The position numbers were made by a program, and so were the translations under genes. A stretch of DNA of 64,000 nucleotides from Plasmopara viticola (taxonomy: Eukaryota; Oomycota; Peronosporomycetes; Peronosporales; Peronosporaceae). The notes under the pieces are model-generated. The model saw only the letters and a program-made list of their open reading frames with translations. It did not search any database and was not told the origin of the DNA. This document shows positions 55,081 through 64,000 of this stretch, piece after piece (positions within the stretch are counted from its first letter, which is position 1; every line of letters starts with the position of its first letter). The stretch lies in the NCBI GenBank assembly GCA_001695595.3, contig MBPM02000090.1, positions 186,001-250,000 on the forward strand, read 5' to 3'.

Positions 55081-56640
55081 ATGGTACGTCTTCATCCTTC
55101 TGGACACTATTTCTTGCTGCTAGATATACCATTCACTGGTATTTCATCCATCAGCATGTAGCTAACACGCTTAACATACTCCTCTGCCACTTGAAAAGAT
55201 CACACGCTGCTCAGTAGAGTACACGCCCACGTATCAACGTTTTGTGCTCAAGCAAAAGTCGTACGCACAGCAATTCTCGCACATATACGTGAGCCGATTG
55301 CAGCAACTGCGCGATGTGGTAAGTGTGCAGGTCCAAAAGTGCACAGAAGGTCGTGTTCCAGTGTTAGCAAAGGTGATTGACCTCAAGGCCGATGGCCAAG
55401 AGTGTGTGCTTATTGGTACACTGCTTAAGGTGCTGGAAGCTAAACCGGATCTTTTCGACGCACTTATTAGCGAATCTGGTGTCTCTCCCATTGAGACGCT
55501 GAAAGTGCCATTGGCCACAAAAGATGACGAATTGTTGCTCGAAGACGAGAGTGGTCGCGTGCAACTCGTAGGAGATCTCAATGTTGCTCAATTCGTCACG
55601 GGCGTCGTGCTCGGCGTTCGTGGGTTTGTAGAACAAGGGGGAACTGATGGTCATTTTCATGTCAAAGAAGTGTATGTGCCGTCATTTCCACCTCAACAAT
55701 CTTTGCCAACGAGACCAGAGAGTGAATTCGTGGCATTAGTCTCTGGACTGAACATTGGCCGCAATATGGACGGGCAACCGCTTCGAAATCACCTCCTTGT
55801 CGACTATTTAGCTGGTCGCATAGGCGATGAGAATGAATTGAAGTTTGTGTCAAAAATTGTCCGGACGATCATTGTTGGTAATGTTCTCAAAACAGCTGAA
55901 AGCGATGAAATTCAGGTCCCAACAATTAAACGCAAGACGACAGAGGAACTGGCTTTGGAGGGAGAACCTTTAAAAAATGCAGATGAAATCGTGTCGACGT
56001 TGGCGGCTGCCGTGTGTGTGGATCTCATGCCCGGGGCGTCGGATCCTAGCAATTACACGCTTCCACAGCAGAGTTTTCATCCGTGTTTGTTCCCGCGCAG
56101 CTCGCACTTCAAGTCTTTTCGATGCGTCACAAATCCGTACGAGGCACAAATTGGTGGCCTGCAGTTCTTTGGAGATGCTGGGCAACCTTTGCGCAGTATA
56201 CTGCAATGTACACTACCCGACAATGACAATGAAGATGAAGGCATGGCATTAGACCACGATCAAAAGCAGCAAGAACAAGAGCGTGCATTGGATTATATGC
56301 AACAATGTGTCGAGTGGCGTCACGCAGCCCCGACAGCTCCTGATATTCTTGCGTGTTTTCCCATGGCAAATGAAGACCCGTTTTTTTTTGAAACGTGTCC
56401 ACACGTGTATTTTGCAGGCAACCAGCCACAATTTAGCACACGATTCGTGGCAGGTCAGAGCAGTCTAAGCGATGATACCAGTGAGGTTTTAACGGTATTC
56501 TACCTTAATTGTGTGCATGTACAGGACCTAATGGTCAGCGAGTGCGACTTATTACCGTGCCTTCATTTTCCGAGACATCTACGATCGTGATCGTGGATTT
56601 AAAAGATCTTTCATGCTTTCCCATTACAATCAAAGTGTAG
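55081..56640 (+). CDS. POLD2: DNA polymerase delta small (B) subunit
   Basis: POLD2 is the regulatory B-subunit that bridges the polymerase delta catalytic subunit to other subunits during lagging-strand synthesis. Family text is clear: QKSYAQQFSHIYVSRLQQLR, the OB fold region, VDLMPGASDPSNYTLPQQSF, FRCVTNPYEAQIGGLQFFG, CPHVYFAGNQPQFSTR. A 44-nt intron (56481-56524, GTGAGG...TACAG) must be removed; the frame then reads NGQRVRLITVPSFSETSTIV and ends FPITIKV at 56640, matching the family C-terminus. Unspliced, the frame ends at 56590 with unrelated residues. The 5' end is unresolved. The in-frame coding text begins near ITRCSVEYTPTYQRF at 55199 and needs an upstream exon. One option is ATG 55081-55083 with donor GTACGT and an acceptor after AAAAG at 55198. 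Another is ATG 54993 spliced at the same donor to the acceptor CTCAG at 55214. Confidence 0.92.
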
Positions 56641-57185
56641 ATTATAGACATGGAGCAAATCTAGCAACCAGAACTTGGATTAGAGTGTGGTACTTTATAA
56701 CCGGTAAAGTGTCTTCAAAGGATGATTTAATAACAAAAATTAAGGCTACGCACGTATCTAGTAAATTTTCCGTAAATTGTGCTCTTAGCACTTGCTCTGC
56801 GCTCTGTTGATAACCGTTCGTTGTAATGAATGTGTGCCGCGAGGAACAGCTACTCGGTTACATCAAAGAGACCATACGCCAGTTTAATGGGATCGATGAA
56901 ATTGGAGCTTTATCGAGCGCGCAAAAGCAGCTAATGGACTTCCTACGCTTGTTGTGCTAGCTAGAGGGCTCGCTGACTTTGCTGACGTGATAATCTACTT
57001 CAGTGCTCTAAAGTCTTGCGCAGTCGGTGTCTCCACTCGGTATATATCGAGATTCAAAAGTACTAACAGAAAAGTAACCCGCTCTAAAGCGTTATAAGCG
57101 TTTAATACTGAAGGTGCAATTAGTATTTTTCAAGGGTATAATATTATGAAGCAATCGAGAGACCACATCCGCGCAACTTTTACCA
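56641..57185. other. Convergent intergenic region between POLD2 and APEH
   Basis: These 545 bp lie between two converging genes. They contain a small open frame from the ATG at 56826 to 56960 (44 residues, MNVCREEQLLGYIKETIRQF onward), of amphipathic helical composition and unrecognised. I do not call it a gene. It may be chance, or the first exon of an unknown small gene. Confidence 0.4.
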
Positions 57186-59622
57186 CTACGCATTATGTTG
57201 AAGCAGCCACAGCCCCCACTTCACCGAGAAATCCCCAAATGCTTCGACAGAGCTCAGTGGATGCGAGTCGTCTGGGTACCAAAACAATTGCGTTGGTACA
57301 TTGTAACTTGAAATAGTCGCTCGGAATTCGAGTCCTTGATTCGGTGGCACACGCTTGTCCTTTCCACCAAGTCCAAAAAGTGACGGAGTTGTGATTTGAC
57401 TCAGGTCATTACTGACGGGCGAATGTTGCCATAATTTGCTGAGAATTGCCAGACGCGCTTCCGGCGTTAAAGGCGACAAATCGTGGCACGAACGCTGCAG
57501 CTTCTGGGACGTGTGGATAGCTTCAAAACGCTGGACGCCTATACACGCAAGACCCCACTCTGGAATATCCGACGTGTAGAACAAACTCGCCATATTTGTC
57601 ACTGGGTTACGCGTAACCATGGATTTGTAGAATCCCGGGAATTGCGCGATCAGGTGTGTGACAAGAAACCCTCCGTGACTGCCTCCAGAACAGTGGACCC
57701 GATTTGGGTCCAACGATAGGCCCAGTGTTGAGCTGTTGTCTAAGAGGTACTTGAGAGCGTAGTGACAATCGTACACATCTTGCGTACCAACTTTACCAAT
57801 TAATGACTCTAACGCATTTCTTCCAAATCCAGTACTGCCCCGATAATTGACTGTAATAATGGCAAAACCCAAGGCAGCCCAGAAATCGCACAGAATTCGG
57901 TACATAACGGACGAATTGCTGTGTGGTCCGCCGTGTAAGTCCAAAATAACAGGGAACCCTTCATGTGGAGGGGTACAATTTGGTAGCATGACTGTCGCTT
58001 CATAGTCAGCAGAACTTGATACCGACGGAATCAGAAGATCTTTTAAAACAATGGGTATCTCTGGTATCTTCTTGCAAGCAGCAGGTCCGTCTGACACGGA
58101 CGTTGGAATGGAAAAAACTTCCCAACGCTTGATAAATGCTGTGGCTTTTATTTGATCATCAATGCAGATGGGGGACCGCACGTACTTTCCAGTTGCTAAA
58201 TGAATATTAACGAGGAAGACGCTAGCAGGACGTGCGGGAGACGATATTAGCACTAAAAAGTAGTCATCTTTGCGATCCACCACAGTTTCAGTAGCAACTT
58301 GAGAGCCTTCAACATACTCTGGAGAGATCAAAGTCTTTTTTGCGACCTCAACGTACTTCCAGACACACCGAGAAGCCACCAGAGTTTCAAAAAAAATGTA
58401 TTTACCATCAGACGACCACGCGTCTTTGCGCAACGAAGAAGCAAACATTCCACTAAACGCCTTGGTAATGTCGATCGTAGACGCATCAGGTTCATCCTTG
58501 ATGGAAATGACACTCGAAGTCTTCTTCGTGGCCCAATCGGCTACACACAAAAAGCTGCAAGTCCCATGAGTGGCAATGTCCAGAGTTGCAAGAAACGCTA
58601 ATTGTTTGCCATCCGGTGAAAATCGCGGGCTTCTCATTGTTTCAATCGCTTTGCTCTCTTCATCCATAGGAAGAAACTCTAGCTTTTTAACAACATTACC
58701 CAATGCATCCTCCTTGTTCAGCACTACATGATACAGCGTAACCGGTCGATTGTAACAGTAAACAATCCCTAATCGTTTCGGCTTGTCCGTCTCGGTAGCT
58801 GTAAAAACTAGTTCGTTGTCTCCATGCACAAAAGCCACGTCTGCGCACGTTAAAGTGTCTGGTACTCCTTTTACCTCTTGTATTTTCCCAGTTGCTACCT
58901 TAGCGAGATAAATCGATCCCATCTTCTTGCCTTCATACTGCTCGCCCCAATCATCGACGTATTCAAACTTAGTTCCAATGAGGGGTGTCCTACACTCCTC
59001 CGTTTCCTCCTCTGTCTTTGCTTTTGAATCGTTGATGTTCTCCCAAAATGCTGGAGACTCCACCACTTTCTTTTCCGCGATATAAGCAATAGTATTCTCA
59101 TCGTTAGACCATGCGATGCCACCCTCTCGTTCTCCAAGATAGATAGCTCCATGAAGCGTTTTCGGAGCCTTAAACGACGATATAAGCTCATTATCCTCGA
59201 ATACTATTGATAAGTGAATATCACATACACATATCAGAGAATCAACTTTCAAACACGTATGAGCTGAATAAAACCTACGAATTACCGCAGAAAATTCCCT
59301 CAAAGGTGCCGTCTTCCTTCGATTTCTCCAGCTTTAGAGTTACCAAGCGCTTGCCAGAGGGTGAAACACTTGTGTAATCGCAGGAATGGTCAGTGGGCAA
59401 GCCTCCGGGATGAACTTTTGGGTTATGACTGAGTGCACTCACGTGGTGACAAGTCTGAAATTTATGCGTCATCTTGTTTATCAAGTCCATTTTGCTCCAA
59501 ATTAACTGCACAGCGGCCGAGTCGGATGCCACGTCCACGGACAAACATCCACGGTCAAAGGATTTAGATCTTTTGACAACCTGAGCAAATAGTTCGCTCA
59601 CGCGCTGGTGGTCGGCAGCCAT
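57186..59622 (-). CDS. APEH: Acylaminoacyl-peptidase (acylamino-acid-releasing enzyme)
   Basis: APEH is a cytosolic serine peptidase of the prolyl oligopeptidase family (S9) that removes N-acylated amino acids from short peptides. Two exons (59286-59622 and 57186-59203) flank an 82-nt intron (59204-59285, GTAATT...CAATAG) and give 784 residues. The start is MAADHQRVSELFAQVV. The N-terminal two-thirds forms the beta-propeller, with GAIYLGEREGGIAWSNDENT and RSPRFSPDGKQLAFLATLD. The catalytic domain has VILDLHGGPHSNSS, NYRGSTGFG, the nucleophile Ser621 in SGGSHGGF, Asp728 in GGKDKRVPPNQ and His760 in DDSHPLS. The Asp-His spacing (32) equals that of the human enzyme; the Ser-Asp interval is longer, implying an insertion there. 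A SINE-like element begins 124 bp upstream of the start codon. Confidence 0.96.
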
Positions 59623-59734
59623 GACGGGGCAGGTTCTAGAGCTTTTTGGCGTATAGAAGTCAAATTGGTCGCTAAAAGATTCTGGCCAAAGTTGAAGGAT
59701 TTGGTGTCTACGTACTTAAACAAATTTGATCACC

Positions 59735-59746
59735 ATTCTTACTACA
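59735..59746. repeat. Target-site duplication, left, of short element copy 2
   Basis: ATTCTTACTACA is repeated exactly at 60069-60080. Confidence 0.7.
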
Positions 59747-60068
59747 ATGTAAAGTATTACGTTATCGCGTTGCCAAGTTATGCACGTGCTAGGCTCAGTT
59801 TGGCTAGTCCACGGCATAGACTGGTGTCCGCATACGTCGAGTCTCGTTCGGCGGGCAGTGCAGCCAGCACCGAGATCTTGAGGGTCTTCCATTAGTTTGT
59901 TTATCTCTGACTTGGTAAGAGCCCAGGTGGCGCCCGGTGCTGGAGACCGTCGCGTCGAGGGTGAGACTCGTTAGAGACCTGCAGATGCCCGAGAGCACCT
60001 GCCCGAAGCGCGCGAGCATTTAGCCCCCGCGCTTGGAAGGAGGGCGTCACCCCAACCTTTTCCGCAAA
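59747..60068. mobile_element. SINE-like GC-rich short element, copy 2, with target-site duplication
   Basis: This 322-bp copy is nearly identical to 7096-7421 in the same orientation, with a few dozen differences mostly in the first half. It is flanked by a perfect 12-bp direct repeat (ATTCTTACTACA at 59735-59746 and 60069-60080), different from the 11-bp repeat at copy 1. The A-rich end reads CCGCAAA. It lies between APEH and the second MULE. Confidence 0.7.
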
Positions 60069-60080
60069 ATTCTTACTACA
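60069..60080. repeat. Target-site duplication, right, of short element copy 2
   Basis: ATTCTTACTACA is identical to 59735-59746 and directly follows the A-rich end of the element. Confidence 0.7.
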
Positions 60081-60095
60081 GTCTGTAAGAATTGA

Positions 60096-60110
60096 GATAC
60101 GCAGCCACCA
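60096..60110 (+). repeat. MULE 2 candidate terminal inverted repeat, left
   Basis: GATACGCAGCCACCA is the exact reverse complement of 62890-62904. Confidence 0.6.
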
Positions 60111-60239
60111 TCTGCCCTTTGCCGAAGTGGATTCCACATGAGAGATTTACATTTTACACACTAGCTATGAAATTTGTAATAAAATTCCATACATTCTACA
60201 TAGCACATGCGTGAAGAACATCTCTTGCGTACGGAACAT

Positions 60240-60300
60240 CGCCGACCTTGACATCAACGTTGATATTGACATTGACATTGACATCGATATCGATACCAAC
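60240..60300. repeat. Hexanucleotide-like simple repeat
   Basis: There are imperfect GACATT/GATATC units in a row inside the MULE 2 interval. A related GATGCC/GATGCG-rich stretch lies at about 60575-60680. Both look like simple-sequence expansion. Confidence 0.6.
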
Positions 60301-60827
60301 GTCCCCTTTATCGTATTAAATCCACCATTTAAGGCGCATAATAAACGAGGGAAAACCATTAAAAGCACGCGCATGTAATGTTTCATGAAATAGTTGAGAA
60401 GAACCTTGCTTGTTCGTACATCGCAACGTTGCAGCACGCATCTAAGCAGCATCGGTGCCGGCATTATCTTGCTTAAATTCCATCGCTTGCAGCTCTGCCT
60501 CCATCAAATTATCCTATCCAAACAGCGCTGTATCCAAGTCTGATTGCGATGGAGCTGCAGGTGCTAGCTGCAAGGATGATTGCGATGCCGATGTTGCCGA
60601 TACCGATGCAGGTTGCGATGCCACTGCTAATCGTTGCCGCTGCGATGCCGATGCCCTTGCGGATTGCAAAGCTACCGTTGGATGGTTACACGTGCAAGAA
60701 TCATAATCTTGTTACCGGCAATTTTCGCAGCGTCATCTTCCATATATAATTTTCTCCTAGCGCAATCTTTACGTGCAAATTGAGAGAAATCTCGCTGCGT
60801 GGCGTTGTTGTTTCTCTTGCGATTCTC

Positions 60828-62690
60828 GGCGCCAGCAGGTCTGCCACGGCCGCGAAATATAAAAGGGTCTAGGATCTGATCGTCCGAAACCGTTGCTAGG
60901 TTGCAAAAAATACCCGTTTGCGATGATCAGAGCCAAGATTAAATTTCTCGGTAACCTTTTTGACCGCTACCACGACCTTTTGTTCCAACGTCAACGGTGC
61001 TAACGGTGCTGCAGCTGCCTTGTGGTTGCACTAACCACCAATGATTGTCAAAAGCATCGATATCTAAGCTTGCGAGCTCCGTAGTTTATGGCTGAGAGGA
61101 TAACCCATGGGTGGCAAGAGAAAGCGCTGACAAGGTCAATCTGTCGCTCCATCAGTTCTTGGGACATCGGTATCGCCATCAGCTGGTGCATCATCTACCT
61201 CGGCACCCTCAGCAAACTCGTCTTTGTCGTCATTGTCTTAGTCATCAAAACTGTTATTATTGTTTACATCGATACCAAATATCTCAAAACGGCGTCAGAA
61301 TTATTGGTATGCAAATCTCTATCCAGATACTGAAATTTTCGCCAGGAGTCTGGCAAATCTTGGGCCGGATTGCAAGTTGCGGTTTGACGATTAACATCAT
61401 GCTGATGCCGGATTCCAGCTAGTTGAGCCTAATATGCGAGCTGGAGAACATTGTCAACGGCGAGGAGATCACCAGTCGAGGCACCAAGCCAACGTTTCAA
61501 ACATGCACCGATTCTACTCATGACGTCGTGTTGTGACCAAGATGCCCGGTCCCTCGCATGTAGCACGCAATTTTATCGTCAACCAAGTATTTTTCACGAA
61601 TAGGATGACTGCCGGCGAGTAAAATTGTTGCCGTAGAGCTGTAAGTCAGAGATTGCAAGTATCAACATCGGATGTTCTCACCAACCGATTCAAAAGATTT
61701 TGCCACCGTTTGTATGCCTTGATGTTTTGAAAATGCTTGCGAACTTTGCACTTGATATTATTGTTGATGTGTCATCTACAAAGCAATCGATGCGAGACAG
61801 TAAATATAGCCGCAAGGGTCAAACTCTCGGTCACAAATACAATGCCATTGCCAGTCCTAATGCCGTATTCCGCGAAAATATTGTGAAAATGCATTTTTGC
61901 CCAGACACAATCGTCCCTCTTCTCGGCTCGCTTGAAGCAGTACGCAAATATAAAGATTTGGTTGGTGAAAGTCGCTCCGACAATATGCGGCAACGGTGTT
62001 TTGTACTTGTTGGTTTGTAGGTGGCGTTTATTAACCATATACGTCCTGCCGTGTATCGTTGACAGATCTCCTTCGCCGTTGGTGCTATAATGAGCAGGTG
62101 GGTCAGATGCTTTTTGCGATCGAGCTGCGTGAATTACGTTGTCGATGGTGCAAATGTATTCAGCAAGTCTTTCAAAGGTGTACGTTCTCGCGGCGTGTTT
62201 GATGTTGTGCATGTCGCGCGGGGTCACTGTGAAGTCCAGGCTGACCGCAAGACGTTTGCCATGTTGCCTAGCCTCAGATCAGCTAATCTTTCTCGTGATG
62301 TTCTGCTTTGAGTCTGCGGTCAGCAGGGTGTACTTTTTGGTCCTCAACGGTGTATAGTTGTGCTCATCGCACAGCCTTTTCACGGTGCCATCCCGCTCAT
62401 TAATTCTGATGATGTCGACGGTATATCGGTAACCGGTGCCACAGCTAGGTCTGAAACGTTGACGTCCTTCTACTTCCAGATCAGAATTCTTATTTTTACA
62501 AGAGCAAACGAGCACTGCTTTTTGATGATCAGCGTTTCTGACTCAAGGTTGTGTTTAACTAATTTGTAACGTTTGAGGCCTACAATGTACCCCTCTTCAT
62601 TGAGGTCTGCGTTCAAATTCTTACGAGCATCGTCAAGACTGTCGAAGATACGCTCGGCGATAGGCTCTACATTGTTAGTGGATAATGTTG
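60828..62690 (-). pseudogene. Broken MULE transposase 2
   Basis: Parts appear in order down the minus strand but in different frames. A FAR1-type N-terminal domain (FDSLDDARKNLNADLNEEGY IVGLKRYKLV) lies at about 62530-62660. It is followed by a cysteine/histidine region ending VKRLCDEHNYTPLRTKKYTL (62279-62515). Then comes the MULE catalytic core text YKTPLPHIVGATFTNQIFIF AYCF and a diverged VTES/LLCR block (61772-62000), where the usual catalytic aspartates are partly lost. A C-terminal RGRGRPAGAENRKR (about 60815-60855) corresponds to the RGRPxGS tail of the other MULE. Frameshifts and stops between these make it non-functional. Confidence 0.7.
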
Positions 62691-62889
62691 ACGCGGAGAA
62701 TTACGGCCAGGTAGCTTGAAAAGTTTCTGAGCGTGAAAGAAGCCGTTTTTGAATAATGATGCATGTATGAGCGGTTCAACATCTGAGAATTGATATCCGA
62801 CCGAGAATTGAACGTTTAGCAAATCTAAAGCCATGAAAGACGAGCAATTTATTTCAAACTTGGAGGTATGGTGGCCAGTTAAACAAAAG

Positions 62890-62904
62890 TGGTGGCTGCG
62901 TATC
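62890..62904 (-). repeat. MULE 2 candidate terminal inverted repeat, right
   Basis: TGGTGGCTGCGTATC is the exact reverse complement of 60096-60110. Confidence 0.6.
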
Positions 62905-64000
62905 AACTCCCATTTTTAATCTATACCGCATTAAGTATATTGTTGTGTGAAAGGATATGTTTAGAAGTGGCAATATATGACTGTATCTACATCATCATTT
63001 TTACGCCCAAAAAGTTGAAGTGGCATGTTACCGTGATGAACTCACACAATGTACAGTATCAAGGTACGGTGGTCATAATTCATGGTCTTAGCTGATAACA
63101 TACATGTGCACTCTCAGCACTGTAATTAAGGCAGTCATACATCATTTTAATATCCTTCAATATGCTGACTGGCACTTATTTGATAGAGCCTGCCGTGCAC
63201 CTCAAGCCGCCTTTTTAAGTCTCCTAAAGCCGAGAAGCAAGATTTTAACACATACGCTCAGCGTTATGTGACGCAACCACGCACTAAGAATCAGAATGAT
63301 CCAATAGAAGAGGGATAAGTGTTGGTTTCACTCTAACCATGACTGACAGACAGCAAAAGATGCAATTGGATAGCTGGGTCATCTAAAGTATTCGCTCAAA
63401 AACTCTACGAAGTCTAATAATGCGACTTTCAATGGGGCCTAAAACTCAAAGTCGGTCTCTGCGCCTACGGCCGCGCGTATTACAGAGCTGCACCTTTGTT
63501 TTGAGTAACGAGCCAAGAAATTCTCTTTCATCGAGGAGCTGCTTTGCTTCTAAGGAGCCTTTAGAAGCGCTGCTAATCGCTTTTCCTTGCTCGATGGCCC
63601 GCCAACATGTCCGCCTTTAGGGAATTCATTGTAAAAAGCTTTTTAGCCCAAGGATCCGGCCCAAGAATTATTGATTTTACTAAAGACCTTAGACAGGACA
63701 TCCTTGGATTTTAGGGTCAAAGACCCGACCTGAGACACCCTTTTCGATTAGGTCATCAAGATTAGCGACTGAGGAAGATGGCAAAGTCAAAGAAAAATAC
63801 TGTATGTGCTTTTCTTGGGTAGACAACAAGATTTGTCACTTAAGCAATGAGTATAAGTCAAATCTGGGATAGAAATTTGGGTCGAAGGAGCGTATTAGAT
63901 AAAAACTTAAGACGGTTACGCGCGTGCTTTTAGCATCGAGAAGTTGATCGCTTTTTGACTTTACTCGATGTCGTAAACATCCAGTAGATGTGGTGATATG
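62905..64000. other. Gene-free end region
   Basis: No gene, repeat or element was recognised in the last 1.1 kb. Open frames are short and lack motifs. Confidence 0.45.

Larger units (their letters stand above)
60096..62904. mobile_element. Second MULE-type transposon, decayed
   Basis: A 15-bp perfect inverted repeat (GATACGCAGCCACCA at 60096-60110; its complement TGGTGGCTGCGTATC at 62890-62904) encloses 2.8 kb holding a broken MULE transposase on the minus strand. The similarity decays outside those 15 bp. The boundaries are therefore provisional, and no target-site duplication was found. It is older-looking than the MULE at 27740-30157. Confidence 0.6.

Noticed and set aside
1..64000. RXLR-type effectors, CRISPR arrays, rRNA and organellar sequence
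   Set aside because: No frame showed a signal peptide followed by RXLR and EER; there are no spacer-repeat arrays, rRNA blocks or organellar genes.

Overview
The window reads as nuclear DNA of an oomycete, most likely a Phytophthora or downy-mildew relative. It is a eukaryotic, AT-rich, gene-sparse sequence. Its genes are compact, with few and very short GT-AG introns (44 to 82 nt). It carries secreted hydrolases, remnants of MULE, Ty3/gypsy and Ty1/copia transposons, and an initiator-like motif of the oomycete type next to the POLD2 gene. The species is not determined; the assignment is inferred from protein character and gene architecture.

Layout. 1-1634: no supportable gene. 1635-4890: a membrane acyltransferase-3 protein followed by a secreted alpha/beta hydrolase. 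4891-17595: a long gene desert containing a 326-bp GC-rich short element flanked by an 11-bp target-site duplication (7096-7421). 17596-19629: an APC-family amino-acid permease. 23605-27597: a gene-dense island holding an orphan proline-rich protein, NAA20 (NatB catalytic subunit, three exons, minus strand), a SET-domain protein directly divergent from it, a two-exon orphan and a LYRM2-like mitochondrial LYR protein. 27740-30157: a MULE DNA transposon with long terminal inverted repeats and a decayed FAR1/zinc-knuckle transposase. 30158-41432: desert with a fragment of the short GC-rich element and a copia integrase relic. 41433-43696: a second secreted hydrolase, paralogous to the first, facing a truncated third paralog on the opposite strand. 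43697-51557: desert with a gypsy reverse-transcriptase relic.

51558-59622 is a second gene-dense island: an orphan protein with a C-terminal zinc-binding motif, gamma-tubulin, the DNA polymerase delta small subunit (POLD2) and, on the minus strand, acylaminoacyl-peptidase (APEH). Just upstream of APEH lies a second full copy of the short GC-rich element (59747-60068), then a second, more decayed MULE (60096-62904), then sequence in which I see no gene.

Functional links. NAA20 acetylates N-termini, and APEH removes N-acetylated residues from peptides. POLD2 and gamma-tubulin serve replication and mitosis and lie head-to-tail, with the POLD2 initiator-like motif only 6 bp after the tubulin stop codon. 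The paired secreted hydrolases plus the truncated relative point to an expanding and decaying secreted enzyme family. Mobile elements sit within about 150 bp of two start codons (LYRM2-like and APEH).
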